Source: Prevotella sp.
Lineage (GTDB): Bacteria > Bacteroidota > Bacteroidia > Bacteroidales > Bacteroidaceae
Length of the DNA: 64,000 nucleotides
Direction of reading: 5' to 3'
Assembly: GCA_017467565.1 (NCBI GenBank)
Contig: JAFUSV010000062.1
Coordinates: 1 to 64,000 of the forward strand
The notes under the pieces are model-generated. The model did not search any database. It had not been told where the DNA came from and saw only the letters and a list, made by a program, of their open reading frames with translations. Positions 25,282 through 35,880 of the stretch are shown one piece after another. Every line of letters begins with the position of its first letter. Position 1 is the first letter of the stretch. Position numbers and translations under genes: made by a program.

Positions 25282-27861
25282 TTATTTGACCACGACCTTC
25301 TTGCCGTTAACGATATACAACCCTTTCGAGGTCGGCTTCTTGTCGAGCTTGCGACCATCGAGCGTGTTCCAAACGCCCTTTTCCGTGAACTCAATGAAAT
25401 CGGTGGTCGTTATTTCCGTTGTCTCACCATCGTTGAAATCTAAAGTTAGGATGCGAGCGGCATTAGGAGTAGTATCTTCGATATAGGCACGGAAGCCTTT
25501 CAAAGTGCCACCATTCGACTTCTTGATTGTATTTCCGCTGGCAATGAAGTACTTGCCATCAATGGCCGTAGGTGTATAGATACCAGTGAAATTGAACGAC
25601 GGGTCGTTGACCGTCTGCGGTCCCACCTGGATAGTGATGCCCGACAGCTCGATAGGTGTGTTCATGTCACGATCGTTTGCAGGATAAATCAAGTAGGGAG
25701 TCTTAGCCGACATTGTCGTAACCAGATCGAAATGCAGGTTGGTGCCTGTAGCTCTGGTGAATGCAGCCACTTTGGTACCATCTCCGAATACGCTGCTGAT
25801 ACCTGTTGCGTCCAGGTCGAATGGCAGACAGATAGAGTTCCAACTGCCAGCCACCAGTGTGCGGTACAGCTTCACATCCATGTCGGTCATATTCTCATTG
25901 GGCAGGGTATTGAGATCTGTCTCTGACAGTATGATTTTGGATTGTGGTACAAAGGCCGGGTGAGCGTTGGCACCATATATCATATTGGTAAAGGCTGCGC
26001 CGAGAGTGGCCTTCAACGTGGTACCCATGACTTCGGCACTCAAATCGTTAATGCCAGGATTACTGCCGATGGTGTTACCATAGCAATTATCAGCAGTGTA
26101 GGAAGAGGTGTGAGTGAACCATTTTCCGTACTCCAGGCCCGTGCCACCGCTCAAATAATTATAGCAGTTGGTGAACACAGCACCTTCCGTTTCAAATGTC
26201 AGACCGGCAGCATTGGCATCAACACCTGCCTTCACGACACCTACATTGTAGCAATTGGTGAAATGTCCGATGGTGTTGCTGAATGCCTTGCCCACCAGAC
26301 CACCGACATTATAGTGGGTACCCTCTACAGGGGCTTCATTACCGCAGTTCTCCACATAGACGTCTCCACCGCCATTCAGTGTGCCGATAATGGCTCCCAC
26401 CCGGCTGCCGCCCTTGATAGAACAGGAAGCGTCAATAGTGATGTTCTTGACCCGAGCACCGCCAGTGGCTACACGTACCAGACCCACATCGTTGCCGTTC
26501 TCATTGATTGTCAGGTTGGAAATGATTTTTGCACCGTCACCGACCAACTCTCCTGCAAACTTTTTAGAATCTGAGCCAATGCCGGGGTATTCAATAGCAC
26601 TCATGTCTATGTTTGCAGTCAGCTTGCCCTTTGCCGTAGTATTGCTGCCTGTTCTTGTCCAGTAGGCAAACCATTTCAGTTGCTTGCCGTCACCAATCTG
26701 ATAATAGTTATCGGCATCTATGGCTACCTGTGTGGCCCCCTGATGTGGGTAAATATGATAGACGTTTTCATACTTGGTGAATTCAGAATAGGGAATATCA
26801 GCCCAGTCATTGCTTCCATCCTGATTTCTGAACAGAGAATGGTCTCCGTCCTGTCCATATTCTATTGAACCAGTATTATAGAAACCAGAGACAGTGTGGT
26901 ATTTGTGACCGGCCAACCAGCCGCTGATGATAGCCGACTCTTTTCCACCTTTAATATTACCGATGTTATAGCAGTTTTCCAAATAGAGAGCGCACGATTT
27001 CATGCAACCAATCATGGCAGCGGCGTTTTCGTTGACAGCCTCAACATAGCCCTCTTGACCGCAATTGATAAGCTTAATCGTTCCACTTCCGTCAGCACAT
27101 CCTATCAAGCCACCGACCCATTTTTTTCCTTTTATACTATTATTAGGACCGGCAATCAAATTCTTAATGATACACTCATCGGCATCGATGCTGCCACCAA
27201 CCTGGCCGAAGATGCCCTGAGAGTCGTAGCCACTATTGTCAAGAACAAGATGATCAATCATATGACCTTGTCCATCAAAGGTTCCACAGTATTTATGTCC
27301 TTCCCCTCCAATAGGAGTCCATCCCTCACCAGTCATGTTAATGTCGGCTGTGAGTTTGCCCTTCAGGGTCGTGCAGAAATTGTTAACACAGTTGGCGAAG
27401 GCATGCAACTGAGCGGCATTGCCGATTTCATAAACATCAGTACTATTGTTCCACTGTTTGAAAGTGACGGTCTTGTTGTCTTCGTTTGTTGCATCAATGG
27501 TGACGAGGTACAGACCCGTAGCAAAGGTAGGCTTGAATTTGTTGTCGGGTGAACCATCCGCATAATATACAATGGTATTTGGTTCTTTTGTAGAAACCCC
27601 ATCACCATCAGTTTTTGCACCCCACATGTCACTCCAGCCACTTTGGCACAGGAACTTCAATTCTCCATCTGATGACGTGAAAGACACGAAGCCCTGATAC
27701 TTATTAGAGTCAGCATATTTGTAGAGTTTGTTAGCTGCACCAAGGTCCCAGCCAGTGCTTGTGGCATCGCCTACTGCATAGAGTACATTAGGATACTGTT
27801 CTGCCCATCCTTTCATTCCGATAGCGGAAAGGAGGAGTGTTAAGAATAAAAGCTTTTTCAT
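25282..27861 (-). CDS. Secreted protein with SusE-like N-terminal domain, GLUG-type beta-helix repeats and type IX-like tail
   Basis: This 859-residue protein has a signal peptide (MKKLLFLTLLLSAIGMKGWA). Residues about 22-130 resemble the LYAVGDATSTGWDLG domain of SusE/SusF-type glycan-binding proteins, also seen at 34421 and 40166. From about 145 to 600 there are repeated GLUG-like units (GTFDGQGHMIDHLVLDN, KWVGGLIGCADGSG, NCYNIG), which suggest an adhesin-like beta-helix. A WNSICLPFDLDATG module and a tail GLYIVNGKKVVVK finish the protein. It is probably surface-bound and binds glycan. It follows the 27895 gene by 33 bp in the dextran locus. Confidence 0.72.
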   Translation of the reverse strand: MKKLLFLTLLLSAIGMKGWAEQYPNVLYAVGDATSTGWDLGAANKLYKYADSNKYQGFVSFTSSDGELKFLCQSGWSDMWGAKTDGDGVSTKEPNTIVYYADGSPDNKFKPTFATGLYLVTIDATNEDNKTVTFKQWNNSTDVYEIGNAAQLHAFANCVNNFCTTLKGKLTADINMTGEGWTPIGGEGHKYCGTFDGQGHMIDHLVLDNSGYDSQGIFGQVGGSIDADECIIKNLIAGPNNSIKGKKWVGGLIGCADGSGTIKLINCGQEGYVEAVNENAAAMIGCMKSCALYLENCYNIGNIKGGKESAIISGWLAGHKYHTVSGFYNTGSIEYGQDGDHSLFRNQDGSNDWADIPYSEFTKYENVYHIYPHQGATQVAIDADNYYQIGDGKQLKWFAYWTRTGSNTTAKGKLTANIDMSAIEYPGIGSDSKKFAGELVGDGAKIISNLTINENGNDVGLVRVATGGARVKNITIDASCSIKGGSRVGAIIGTLNGGGDVYVENCGNEAPVEGTHYNVGGLVGKAFSNTIGHFTNCYNVGVVKAGVDANAAGLTFETEGAVFTNCYNYLSGGTGLEYGKWFTHTSSYTADNCYGNTIGSNPGINDLSAEVMGTTLKATLGAAFTNMIYGANAHPAFVPQSKIILSETDLNTLPNENMTDMDVKLYRTLVAGSWNSICLPFDLDATGISSVFGDGTKVAAFTRATGTNLHFDLVTTMSAKTPYLIYPANDRDMNTPIELSGITIQVGPQTVNDPSFNFTGIYTPTAIDGKYFIASGNTIKKSNGGTLKGFRAYIEDTTPNAARILTLDFNDGETTEITTTDFIEFTEKGVWNTLDGRKLDKKPTSKGLYIVNGKKVVVK

Positions 27862-27894
27862 TTTCGTATTATTGTTTTGTTTAATTGATGATAC

Positions 27895-29133
27895 TTATTT
27901 GATGAATTTCTTACCGTTTTGGATGTACAAGCCACGGGGGAGATTGTTGTTGGTGACCTTGCGTCCGCTAAGGTCGTAAACAGGATTGCCTAAAGTTGAC
28001 AGTCCTTTGTCGTTGCGACCAATCATCGTGCTGATGTCCGTTGCATTCTCGTCAGTAATCTTCAGCGACCAACCAGCCGAAGCGACAGTGCCGCCGGCCC
28101 AAGTAGCCGTGATCTTGAATTTCTTGGTGTCGGCAGCGGTGAGGTTCAGCTGTATGTTGCCACCGTCAATAGACTCTTCGGCCCATCCGTCGGGAGCAAC
28201 GACATCCACCAGGTCGTAGTAGCCCAGCCAGTGGTGATCATTGACCAACAGCTTGAAGGCCACCGTAGGCTCACTGACCTCTGACAGGTCCAGCAGGTAG
28301 GTGTAAGCATTGCCTTCTGCCTTAGTCAGCTCGGCATAGTCGCCGTTCCATTCGTTGAATGTGCCAGGCAGCTGTACTTTATTGATGATAGCATCGGCAT
28401 CGGCATTGATAGACAGTTTCCAGCCTGCCGAGGCCATGTGACCTCCTGCCCATGTGGCAATGAAGGTGAACTGCTTGGCACCAATAGCCTTGAGATTGAG
28501 CTGGATATTTCCATCGGCAGCAGCCTCCTGGGTCCATCCGTCGGGAGCATTGATGATCAAGTCGTTCCATCCCAGCCAGTGACCGTTGTTGACCAACAGT
28601 TTGAAGGTCACGAAGTCGGCGGTGACCTCGGAGAAATCGACCACTCTCACATAGTTATAACGGCCCTCGCCCAGCTCGAAAGTGTTGGCATCGCCATTCC
28701 ATCCGCTGAAATCGCCAGGGAGCTGCACTATCTCAATGACATCATCGGCCTTACCAGTCATCAGGCTGGTGATGTCCTCGTACTCATGGTTACCTTTATA
28801 TATATAATAGCGGTCTTCCATGACACCGTTGATGTCGCGTGTCTTGTCGCTATCGCCATTGTAGTTGAACAGGAAGCTGATACCAGATTCCTCTTCCAAG
28901 TTTGTAAAGGTCTTGTAATAGAACGTCACTGGGGTGCCCTCCAGGTTGTTGACCGTAGTAGTCTCGGTGAGTTTCACGCCTGGCCATTCCGATGTCTCGT
29001 TGGGAATGCCCCAGAAATGGAGGTTGGGCTGCTGGTCAGCCTGCACGTAGATGGTGATCTCCTTTGCTTGAACCGTTCCAAGGAAAGCAAATGCCATCAC
29101 TACAGAAAACAGATAAGTAAATTTTTTCTTCAT
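27895..29133 (-). CDS. Secreted starch-binding-module-like protein with two internal repeats
   Basis: The start is MKKKFTYLFSVVMAFAFLGTVQA (412 residues), because the upstream in-frame extension is not signal-like. The first domain has IPNETSEWPGVKLT, like CBM26-type starch-binding modules. Two homologous units follow, each with LPG[DT]FSGWNGD / LPGTFNEWNGD, LLVNNGHWLGWNDL / LLVNDHHWLGYYDL, and ATWAGGHMASAGW / ATWAGGTVASAGW. The tail is DLSGRKV ... GLYIQNGKKFIK. It probably binds alpha-glucan at the cell surface for the dextran locus. Upstream, 29134-29318 is AT-rich and may hold an internal promoter, but no exact consensus is seen. Confidence 0.72.
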   Translation of the reverse strand: MKKKFTYLFSVVMAFAFLGTVQAKEITIYVQADQQPNLHFWGIPNETSEWPGVKLTETTTVNNLEGTPVTFYYKTFTNLEEESGISFLFNYNGDSDKTRDINGVMEDRYYIYKGNHEYEDITSLMTGKADDVIEIVQLPGDFSGWNGDANTFELGEGRYNYVRVVDFSEVTADFVTFKLLVNNGHWLGWNDLIINAPDGWTQEAAADGNIQLNLKAIGAKQFTFIATWAGGHMASAGWKLSINADADAIINKVQLPGTFNEWNGDYAELTKAEGNAYTYLLDLSEVSEPTVAFKLLVNDHHWLGYYDLVDVVAPDGWAEESIDGGNIQLNLTAADTKKFKITATWAGGTVASAGWSLKITDENATDISTMIGRNDKGLSTLGNPVYDLSGRKVTNNNLPRGLYIQNGKKFIK

Positions 29134-29318
29134 AATAAGTATAGTTAGTTGATTGAATGAAAACATAATTTTTCGGGTACAAAGTTCGCAATAATTTTGT
29201 TTTTATATATCTATCGGTAATTGCATAGTAAAAGCAATTTAATTAAGACAACGTAAAATCGGCTGATTTTCAGTTAGTTTTAGCATCTCAAAGAAATCGC
29301 TTAGTAAACCCGGTAGAA

Positions 29319-31652
29319 TTATCTGATAATGATTTTCCTGCTCATACCGTTCTGTTTTAGGATGTAGATTCCCCGTGGTAAAGTGCCGTTGAGGTATTGT
29401 TCGCAGCTGACGGCACGGCCTCGGAGGTCAAAAATCGAGATAGTTTCCTGAGGCAGTTCGTCAGGAAGTACGACTTTGACTTGCGACTCCCCAGCCTTCA
29501 CTACCTTCAGGCGCAACTGACTGAGATCGACAATAACATCATAGTCACCATCGGCATCGACCATGAACTTATAGTCGTTGGAGCCATTGATGAGCAGGTT
29601 TACCGTGGTGGAACGGTTGGAATTGTTGAACTTATAGCCCGAGTACTCAGCATTGAAGCTGGTACAGGTGGCCCAGTCGGTGCCGTTGGTGAACTTGAAA
29701 TACTTGTTTCCCTTCAGGTGAGTGGTCACAGTGAATGTCAGTCCGTCGTCGCTGCGCTTCAAGGGTACGGCCTGATGAAGGTCGTAGGCACCATAGCCAT
29801 CACGCTGGACAGCCTCGCCAGTCATCAGCAGCTGTTCCTCGATATTTTCGCTCTCCAGCACCACCATTGTCCAGTACTGCAGCGAGGGCACGGTGAACGA
29901 CACCTTTCCGTTCTGCTGAGTGAAGGCCAGCTCCTGTACGGCACCACCGATGTTGTCGGGTGTAGCTGCCCATACCTTATTGATTGTCCTGTTCGTGGTC
30001 ACCGTCAGGGGCAGGTTTTCTGTCAGGGTCGGCTTGGTGCGGGTACCATTCACATCACGCCACGACAGGTCGCTGGTTCCACGGAAATTCAACAGGTGTA
30101 CGACCTGATGGTTCTCTACGTTCTTGGAGAAAGAAACGATGGCGTTGGCACGTGGGGGCCAGGCCGAAACAGTGACATTGCCGGCTGTGGTCTCCACCTT
30201 CAGCGATGAGGCAGCCTTCGACGAAATGCCGCGCAGCAGGTTCTGATAGGCCGTCATGAAATCATAGTAGCGTATCATCGCCGTCTTCAGCTCGTCGGTC
30301 ATGGCCAGCGAAGCGGCAGGAAAATACTCGCGACAGAGCATGTGGTCGCCCATCTCGATGTGGGCTCCGCCAAGTGCGAACATGACGGCATCAGTGAGCA
30401 GTACGCCAGGGGTGTTCATGAGTTTGTCGCCCGAACCGCCTTCGAAGGCCTTGTCATAGTTCATGTAGGCGGCAAAGACCGTCTGCAACTGATGGTCGCC
30501 GTAGCGGTCGTTGTTTCGGATGACATCATACAGGTGCGAGAACTGTTCATGTCCGTTTCCGCCCCACACCTCGTTGTAACAGAAATCCACATTTCCTGTC
30601 CTTGCTATGCGCTCAGCACCATAGTCATGGACGGCATTCATGATGAGTGACTTCTCAGGACGGCTGGCTTTCATGGCATTGATGAACGAGGTGAATCCGT
30701 CTGGCAGATAGACAGTGTTGTGGTTATAGTCGTACAGCGTGCCACGATCGCCCAGCTGGTCAATCTGAAAGCCGTCGAACTTGTAGTTGGTATAGACTTC
30801 CTCGTTGCGGGCTTTCATATACTCCTGCCAGTCGCTGTTGCCTGGTACTTGCAGGTAGATGTCGCTGGCCCAGTCCTTCAGTTCGTGACAGTCCTGTACA
30901 TAGTTCCCGCTGTTGTCGCGCTTGAAAAGTCCCCATTCCTTCTTCACACCATCACTGACAGCATCTTCCCATGCACCGTAGCAGAGGTTGTAGAAGATGG
31001 ATTTCATGCCATAGCTATGCTGCACGTCGATATATTTCTTGATATACCGTGTACCGATATAGCGTTTGCTGATGTCCTGATACCACTGTGACGGCGTTCC
31101 GTTGCTCTCGAACTTCACGGGCTGGTGGTGTTTCCAGTGCCAGTCCTGGAACTGTACGCCGTTGATGTGCAGACGGTTCAGGTAGGCCATCTCCGTCCGA
31201 ATGTTGGCATCTTTGTCCACCGTGCCGCTGTAGTTGTTGAAGTCGGCCACGAAACCATAGCGTGGAAACCTCTTCCAGTCGCTCGACACGTCAACGGCAA
31301 TAGTACCCAGGATAACCTCGTCGGAACCAACTTTATGGTATAGTTCGACGAGGTAGCCGCGGAAGTCGATGGCAGGCGGAGTCCACGACCACTTGTTATC
31401 CTGAGCAAGGCTATGGAATGGCTGTTCCTCCACCACCGTTGCCCCATGGCGGTAGCGCACCATGGTGTTTTGTGGTATGTTACCTGTAGCCGTCAGCTGT
31501 ACTGTCTGCCCTGGATTATAGCGTGCCTTGTCAGTGGTCAGCTCGACGCTCATGTCGGAAATGACCGCTGCAACAGCCCCTTGGAAAGCAAGGAGGAGCA
31601 GGATGGAAAGGAGGAACCTGCGTCCCTCCTTGAGAAAATGGTCTCTGTTCAT
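29319..31652 (-). CDS. GH66 endo-dextranase, secreted
   Basis: This 777-residue protein has a signal peptide, an N-terminal Ig-like domain (LTTDKARYNPGQTV; VRYRHGATVVEE) and a TIM barrel with GH66 features. The proposed nucleophile is Asp298 in FDGFQIDQLG and the proposed acid/base is Glu361 in CYNEVWGG. This spacing is close to the 385/453 pair I recall for Streptococcus dextranase. The enzyme should cut alpha-1,6-glucan (dextran) to isomaltooligosaccharides. The tail FDLRGRAV ... LPRGIYIL suggests type IX export. It sits 12 bp downstream of a GH97 gene. A truncated relative of its first 85 residues lies at 33837. Confidence 0.9.
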   Translation of the reverse strand: MNRDHFLKEGRRFLLSILLLLAFQGAVAAVISDMSVELTTDKARYNPGQTVQLTATGNIPQNTMVRYRHGATVVEEQPFHSLAQDNKWSWTPPAIDFRGYLVELYHKVGSDEVILGTIAVDVSSDWKRFPRYGFVADFNNYSGTVDKDANIRTEMAYLNRLHINGVQFQDWHWKHHQPVKFESNGTPSQWYQDISKRYIGTRYIKKYIDVQHSYGMKSIFYNLCYGAWEDAVSDGVKKEWGLFKRDNSGNYVQDCHELKDWASDIYLQVPGNSDWQEYMKARNEEVYTNYKFDGFQIDQLGDRGTLYDYNHNTVYLPDGFTSFINAMKASRPEKSLIMNAVHDYGAERIARTGNVDFCYNEVWGGNGHEQFSHLYDVIRNNDRYGDHQLQTVFAAYMNYDKAFEGGSGDKLMNTPGVLLTDAVMFALGGAHIEMGDHMLCREYFPAASLAMTDELKTAMIRYYDFMTAYQNLLRGISSKAASSLKVETTAGNVTVSAWPPRANAIVSFSKNVENHQVVHLLNFRGTSDLSWRDVNGTRTKPTLTENLPLTVTTNRTINKVWAATPDNIGGAVQELAFTQQNGKVSFTVPSLQYWTMVVLESENIEEQLLMTGEAVQRDGYGAYDLHQAVPLKRSDDGLTFTVTTHLKGNKYFKFTNGTDWATCTSFNAEYSGYKFNNSNRSTTVNLLINGSNDYKFMVDADGDYDVIVDLSQLRLKVVKAGESQVKVVLPDELPQETISIFDLRGRAVSCEQYLNGTLPRGIYILKQNGMSRKIIIR

Positions 31653-31664
31653 GATACCAACATA

Positions 31665-33836
<2,172 letters not shown>

Positions 33837-34139
33837 TTATAATGTTATTATGTTCTTAAATAAATTGTTGCTCGCTGTTTGCCTTTTGCTCGGTGTCCAT
33901 GTCCATGAGCTTGACGTAAGCTGTGCGGTCTCCACGACGGCTAAGCCGTGGCGGTAACGTATGTTGGTGTTGGCGGGCATGGTGCCCACAACCTTGAACG
34001 TGACCGTCTGTCCGGGCGCGTAGCACGCCTTGTCTGTTATAACGTCAAGCGAGGGAACCCATGTGGCAGCAGGGGCAGAGAGAGCTGAAGCGCATGCCAG
34101 CATGCATGAGAGCAGAATGTTTTTATAACGTTGCATCAT
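33837..34139 (-). pseudogene. GH66 dextranase remnant: signal and N-terminal domain only
   Basis: This 100-codon frame keeps an intact signal peptide and the segment VITDKACYAPGQTVTFKVVG ... NIRYRHGLAVVE ... SWTWTP. It aligns with residues about 33-95 of the full dextranase (LTTDKARYNPGQTVQLTATG, VRYRHGATVVEE, WSWTPP). After WTWTP the similarity stops and an unrelated 17-residue tail ends 3 bp before the GH97 start. The catalytic barrel is gone. It is most simply the 5' stub of a second GH66 gene cut at a rearrangement junction. A small secreted protein that is still made cannot be excluded. Confidence 0.78.
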
Positions 34140-34200
34140 CTATAGTTTAAAAAATTACGCAATCAATAGATTTTAAGATTGGTTTTATCAAAGGATCGGT

Positions 34201-34334
34201 TTGCTGCACCAATGATCTTGATTTGCTGCACCAATGATTTCTATGTGCTGCACCAATGATTTTGATTTGCAGCACCAATGATCTTGATTTGTTGCACCAA
34301 TGTTTTCTATGTGCTGCATCAAAGGATAGGTAAA
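34201..34334. repeat. Tandem repeat, 22-bp period, 6 copies
   Basis: TTGCTGCACCAATGATCTTG-type units have their GCTGCA/GCAGCA cores at 34203, 34225, 34247, 34269, 34291 and 34313, exactly 22 bp apart. ATCAAAGGAT occurs just before the first and within the last unit. The array lies between the SusE-like gene and the GH66 remnant. The flanks (34140-34200, 34335-34420) are AT-rich without recognised genes. Confidence 0.88.
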
Positions 34335-34420
34335 AGAAATGGCCGATAAAATCTATTTTTTCAACATATCTATGTTCTATAGTTTTTTAACGACCATTTT
34401 CTTCCTTAAGTTTTAAAAGA

Positions 34421-35830
34421 TCAGTTTACCACAACCTTTTTGACAACCGATTCGCCAGAGGCAGTGGCCTTAACCACATACACCCCTTTGGAAAGGTTTG
34501 ACGCCACGGTGCCGTTTGACATTGCCATGTGTGAAGCGACGAGCTGTCCGCTACCCGCATGAACGGTAACATCGGCGGGGACTGATGAAGACACAACATT
34601 TATCGTGCCGTGGTTGGCAGCTATGCAGATGTCGAAAGCATCGCATGAGCCATCATTACGCTTGATGTTGTTTATGCCTGTCACCTCGTTGTCCTTGGCT
34701 TCGGTCTGGGCAGCGCCGAGATACTCGCCGCGAAGAGTCTCCTTGAACGTGTTCACCGTCAGGCGGTAACGTCCGTTGCGCGAGATGGTCCACTTGGTGT
34801 CGGGACCGCCTGTTGAGCGCAGATTGCTGGTGCCCTCAACGGGAGCGTCGGCGGTGTAAGGATGGAATGTTGTCTCAAACCAACTCTGTGTGGTGAGAAT
34901 CTTAAGCTTTGACGGCTCCTCGCGCGACTCTTTCCAGTCGGTGGTGAGCACACCCTCCCACACCATCTCTTCGTCGTTGGCGGGGTTGTTGGTGAAACGT
35001 ATTGTAGAGGGCGAGTCCCAATAGTTCCATGAGAGTTGGCAGCAGCCGCCCACGACATACAGTTCCTTGCAGGGCTTGAACATCGTTCCGTAGACCGAAT
35101 TGTTGTCTTTCACGGCATAGACGGTATATTTGCCCGGCACGCACACGCTCCATCCTTCAGCCTCAGCATCGGTTGTGGTCTTGAGGGGAGCGGCTAAACC
35201 CTTTCCGAACGTTATGTCGACGCCCTCGAGCAGAGGGGTGTAATAAACGGTCGAGGCGGTGGGCGTGGCGGTGTTCATGAGGATGATGTTACCCGCCTTC
35301 AGTTCGAGGGCCGCCTTAAACTCCACTCCGCCAAACGCCTGCACCTCAACGGTCTTGCCGTCAAGGGCAGAACCCGTGGCATAGAGCTTCTCAGGAAGCA
35401 CCGCGTCGACGGTCTTCTCATAGACAGTCATCTTCATGCTTCGCAGGTCCACATAAATGGTGTACTCGCCAGTTGCCGCAGGCTTAAACTTACGGTCTTT
35501 GCTGCCGTCCAAAGCCCTGTCGGCATAGAAGTCGAGGTCATAGGTATGGCCTGCCTCTATCTTCTGGTCCGAGGTTGAGCTCACGATGTGCTTGTGCCAT
35601 TCGCGTGTGTTCATAAACTTAAAATCCTTGCCTTCCGTCAGCTTGCCTGTCCAACGGAACACGCCCTCGTCAATTTTCTGCATGTCGGGGGTGCCGCCGA
35701 TGTCCCACGAATAAGGCGTAGCGTCGCCTATGATATAAAGCTGCGTCAGCTCAAGCGAGTTGGACATGTCGCCTGCCTTTGCCGCGAAAGCAACGAGGGC
35801 AAGGCATATAATGGTTAAAAGCTTTTTCAT
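34421..35830 (-). CDS. SusE-like surface glycan-binding protein, second copy in the dextran locus
   Basis: The protein has 469 residues from MKKLLTIICLALVAFAAKA; the open frame starts 8 codons earlier but the signal begins here. Residues about 28-130 (LYIIGDATPYSWDIGG ... KFMNTREWHKHIVSS ... KFKPAATGEYTIYVDL) and about 250-360 (LYVVGGCCQLSWNYWD ... GRYRLTVN) are SusE/F-type domains. Its C-terminus (LSKGVYVVKATASG ... KKVVVN) differs from the GLYIVNGKKV type of its neighbours, which supports a separate origin. It probably binds dextran at the surface. It precedes the GH66 remnant. Confidence 0.78.
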   Translation of the reverse strand: MKKLLTIICLALVAFAAKAGDMSNSLELTQLYIIGDATPYSWDIGGTPDMQKIDEGVFRWTGKLTEGKDFKFMNTREWHKHIVSSTSDQKIEAGHTYDLDFYADRALDGSKDRKFKPAATGEYTIYVDLRSMKMTVYEKTVDAVLPEKLYATGSALDGKTVEVQAFGGVEFKAALELKAGNIILMNTATPTASTVYYTPLLEGVDITFGKGLAAPLKTTTDAEAEGWSVCVPGKYTVYAVKDNNSVYGTMFKPCKELYVVGGCCQLSWNYWDSPSTIRFTNNPANDEEMVWEGVLTTDWKESREEPSKLKILTTQSWFETTFHPYTADAPVEGTSNLRSTGGPDTKWTISRNGRYRLTVNTFKETLRGEYLGAAQTEAKDNEVTGINNIKRNDGSCDAFDICIAANHGTINVVSSSVPADVTVHAGSGQLVASHMAMSNGTVASNLSKGVYVVKATASGESVVKKVVVN

Positions 35831-35880
35831 AATTGTTTGTTTTCTGATGTTCATTGATGAAACAGATCTTCAAGAAAAGA

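Noticed and set aside
34201..34334. CRISPR-like array
   Set aside because: The 22-bp units are contiguous, without unique spacers, and no cas genes are present.
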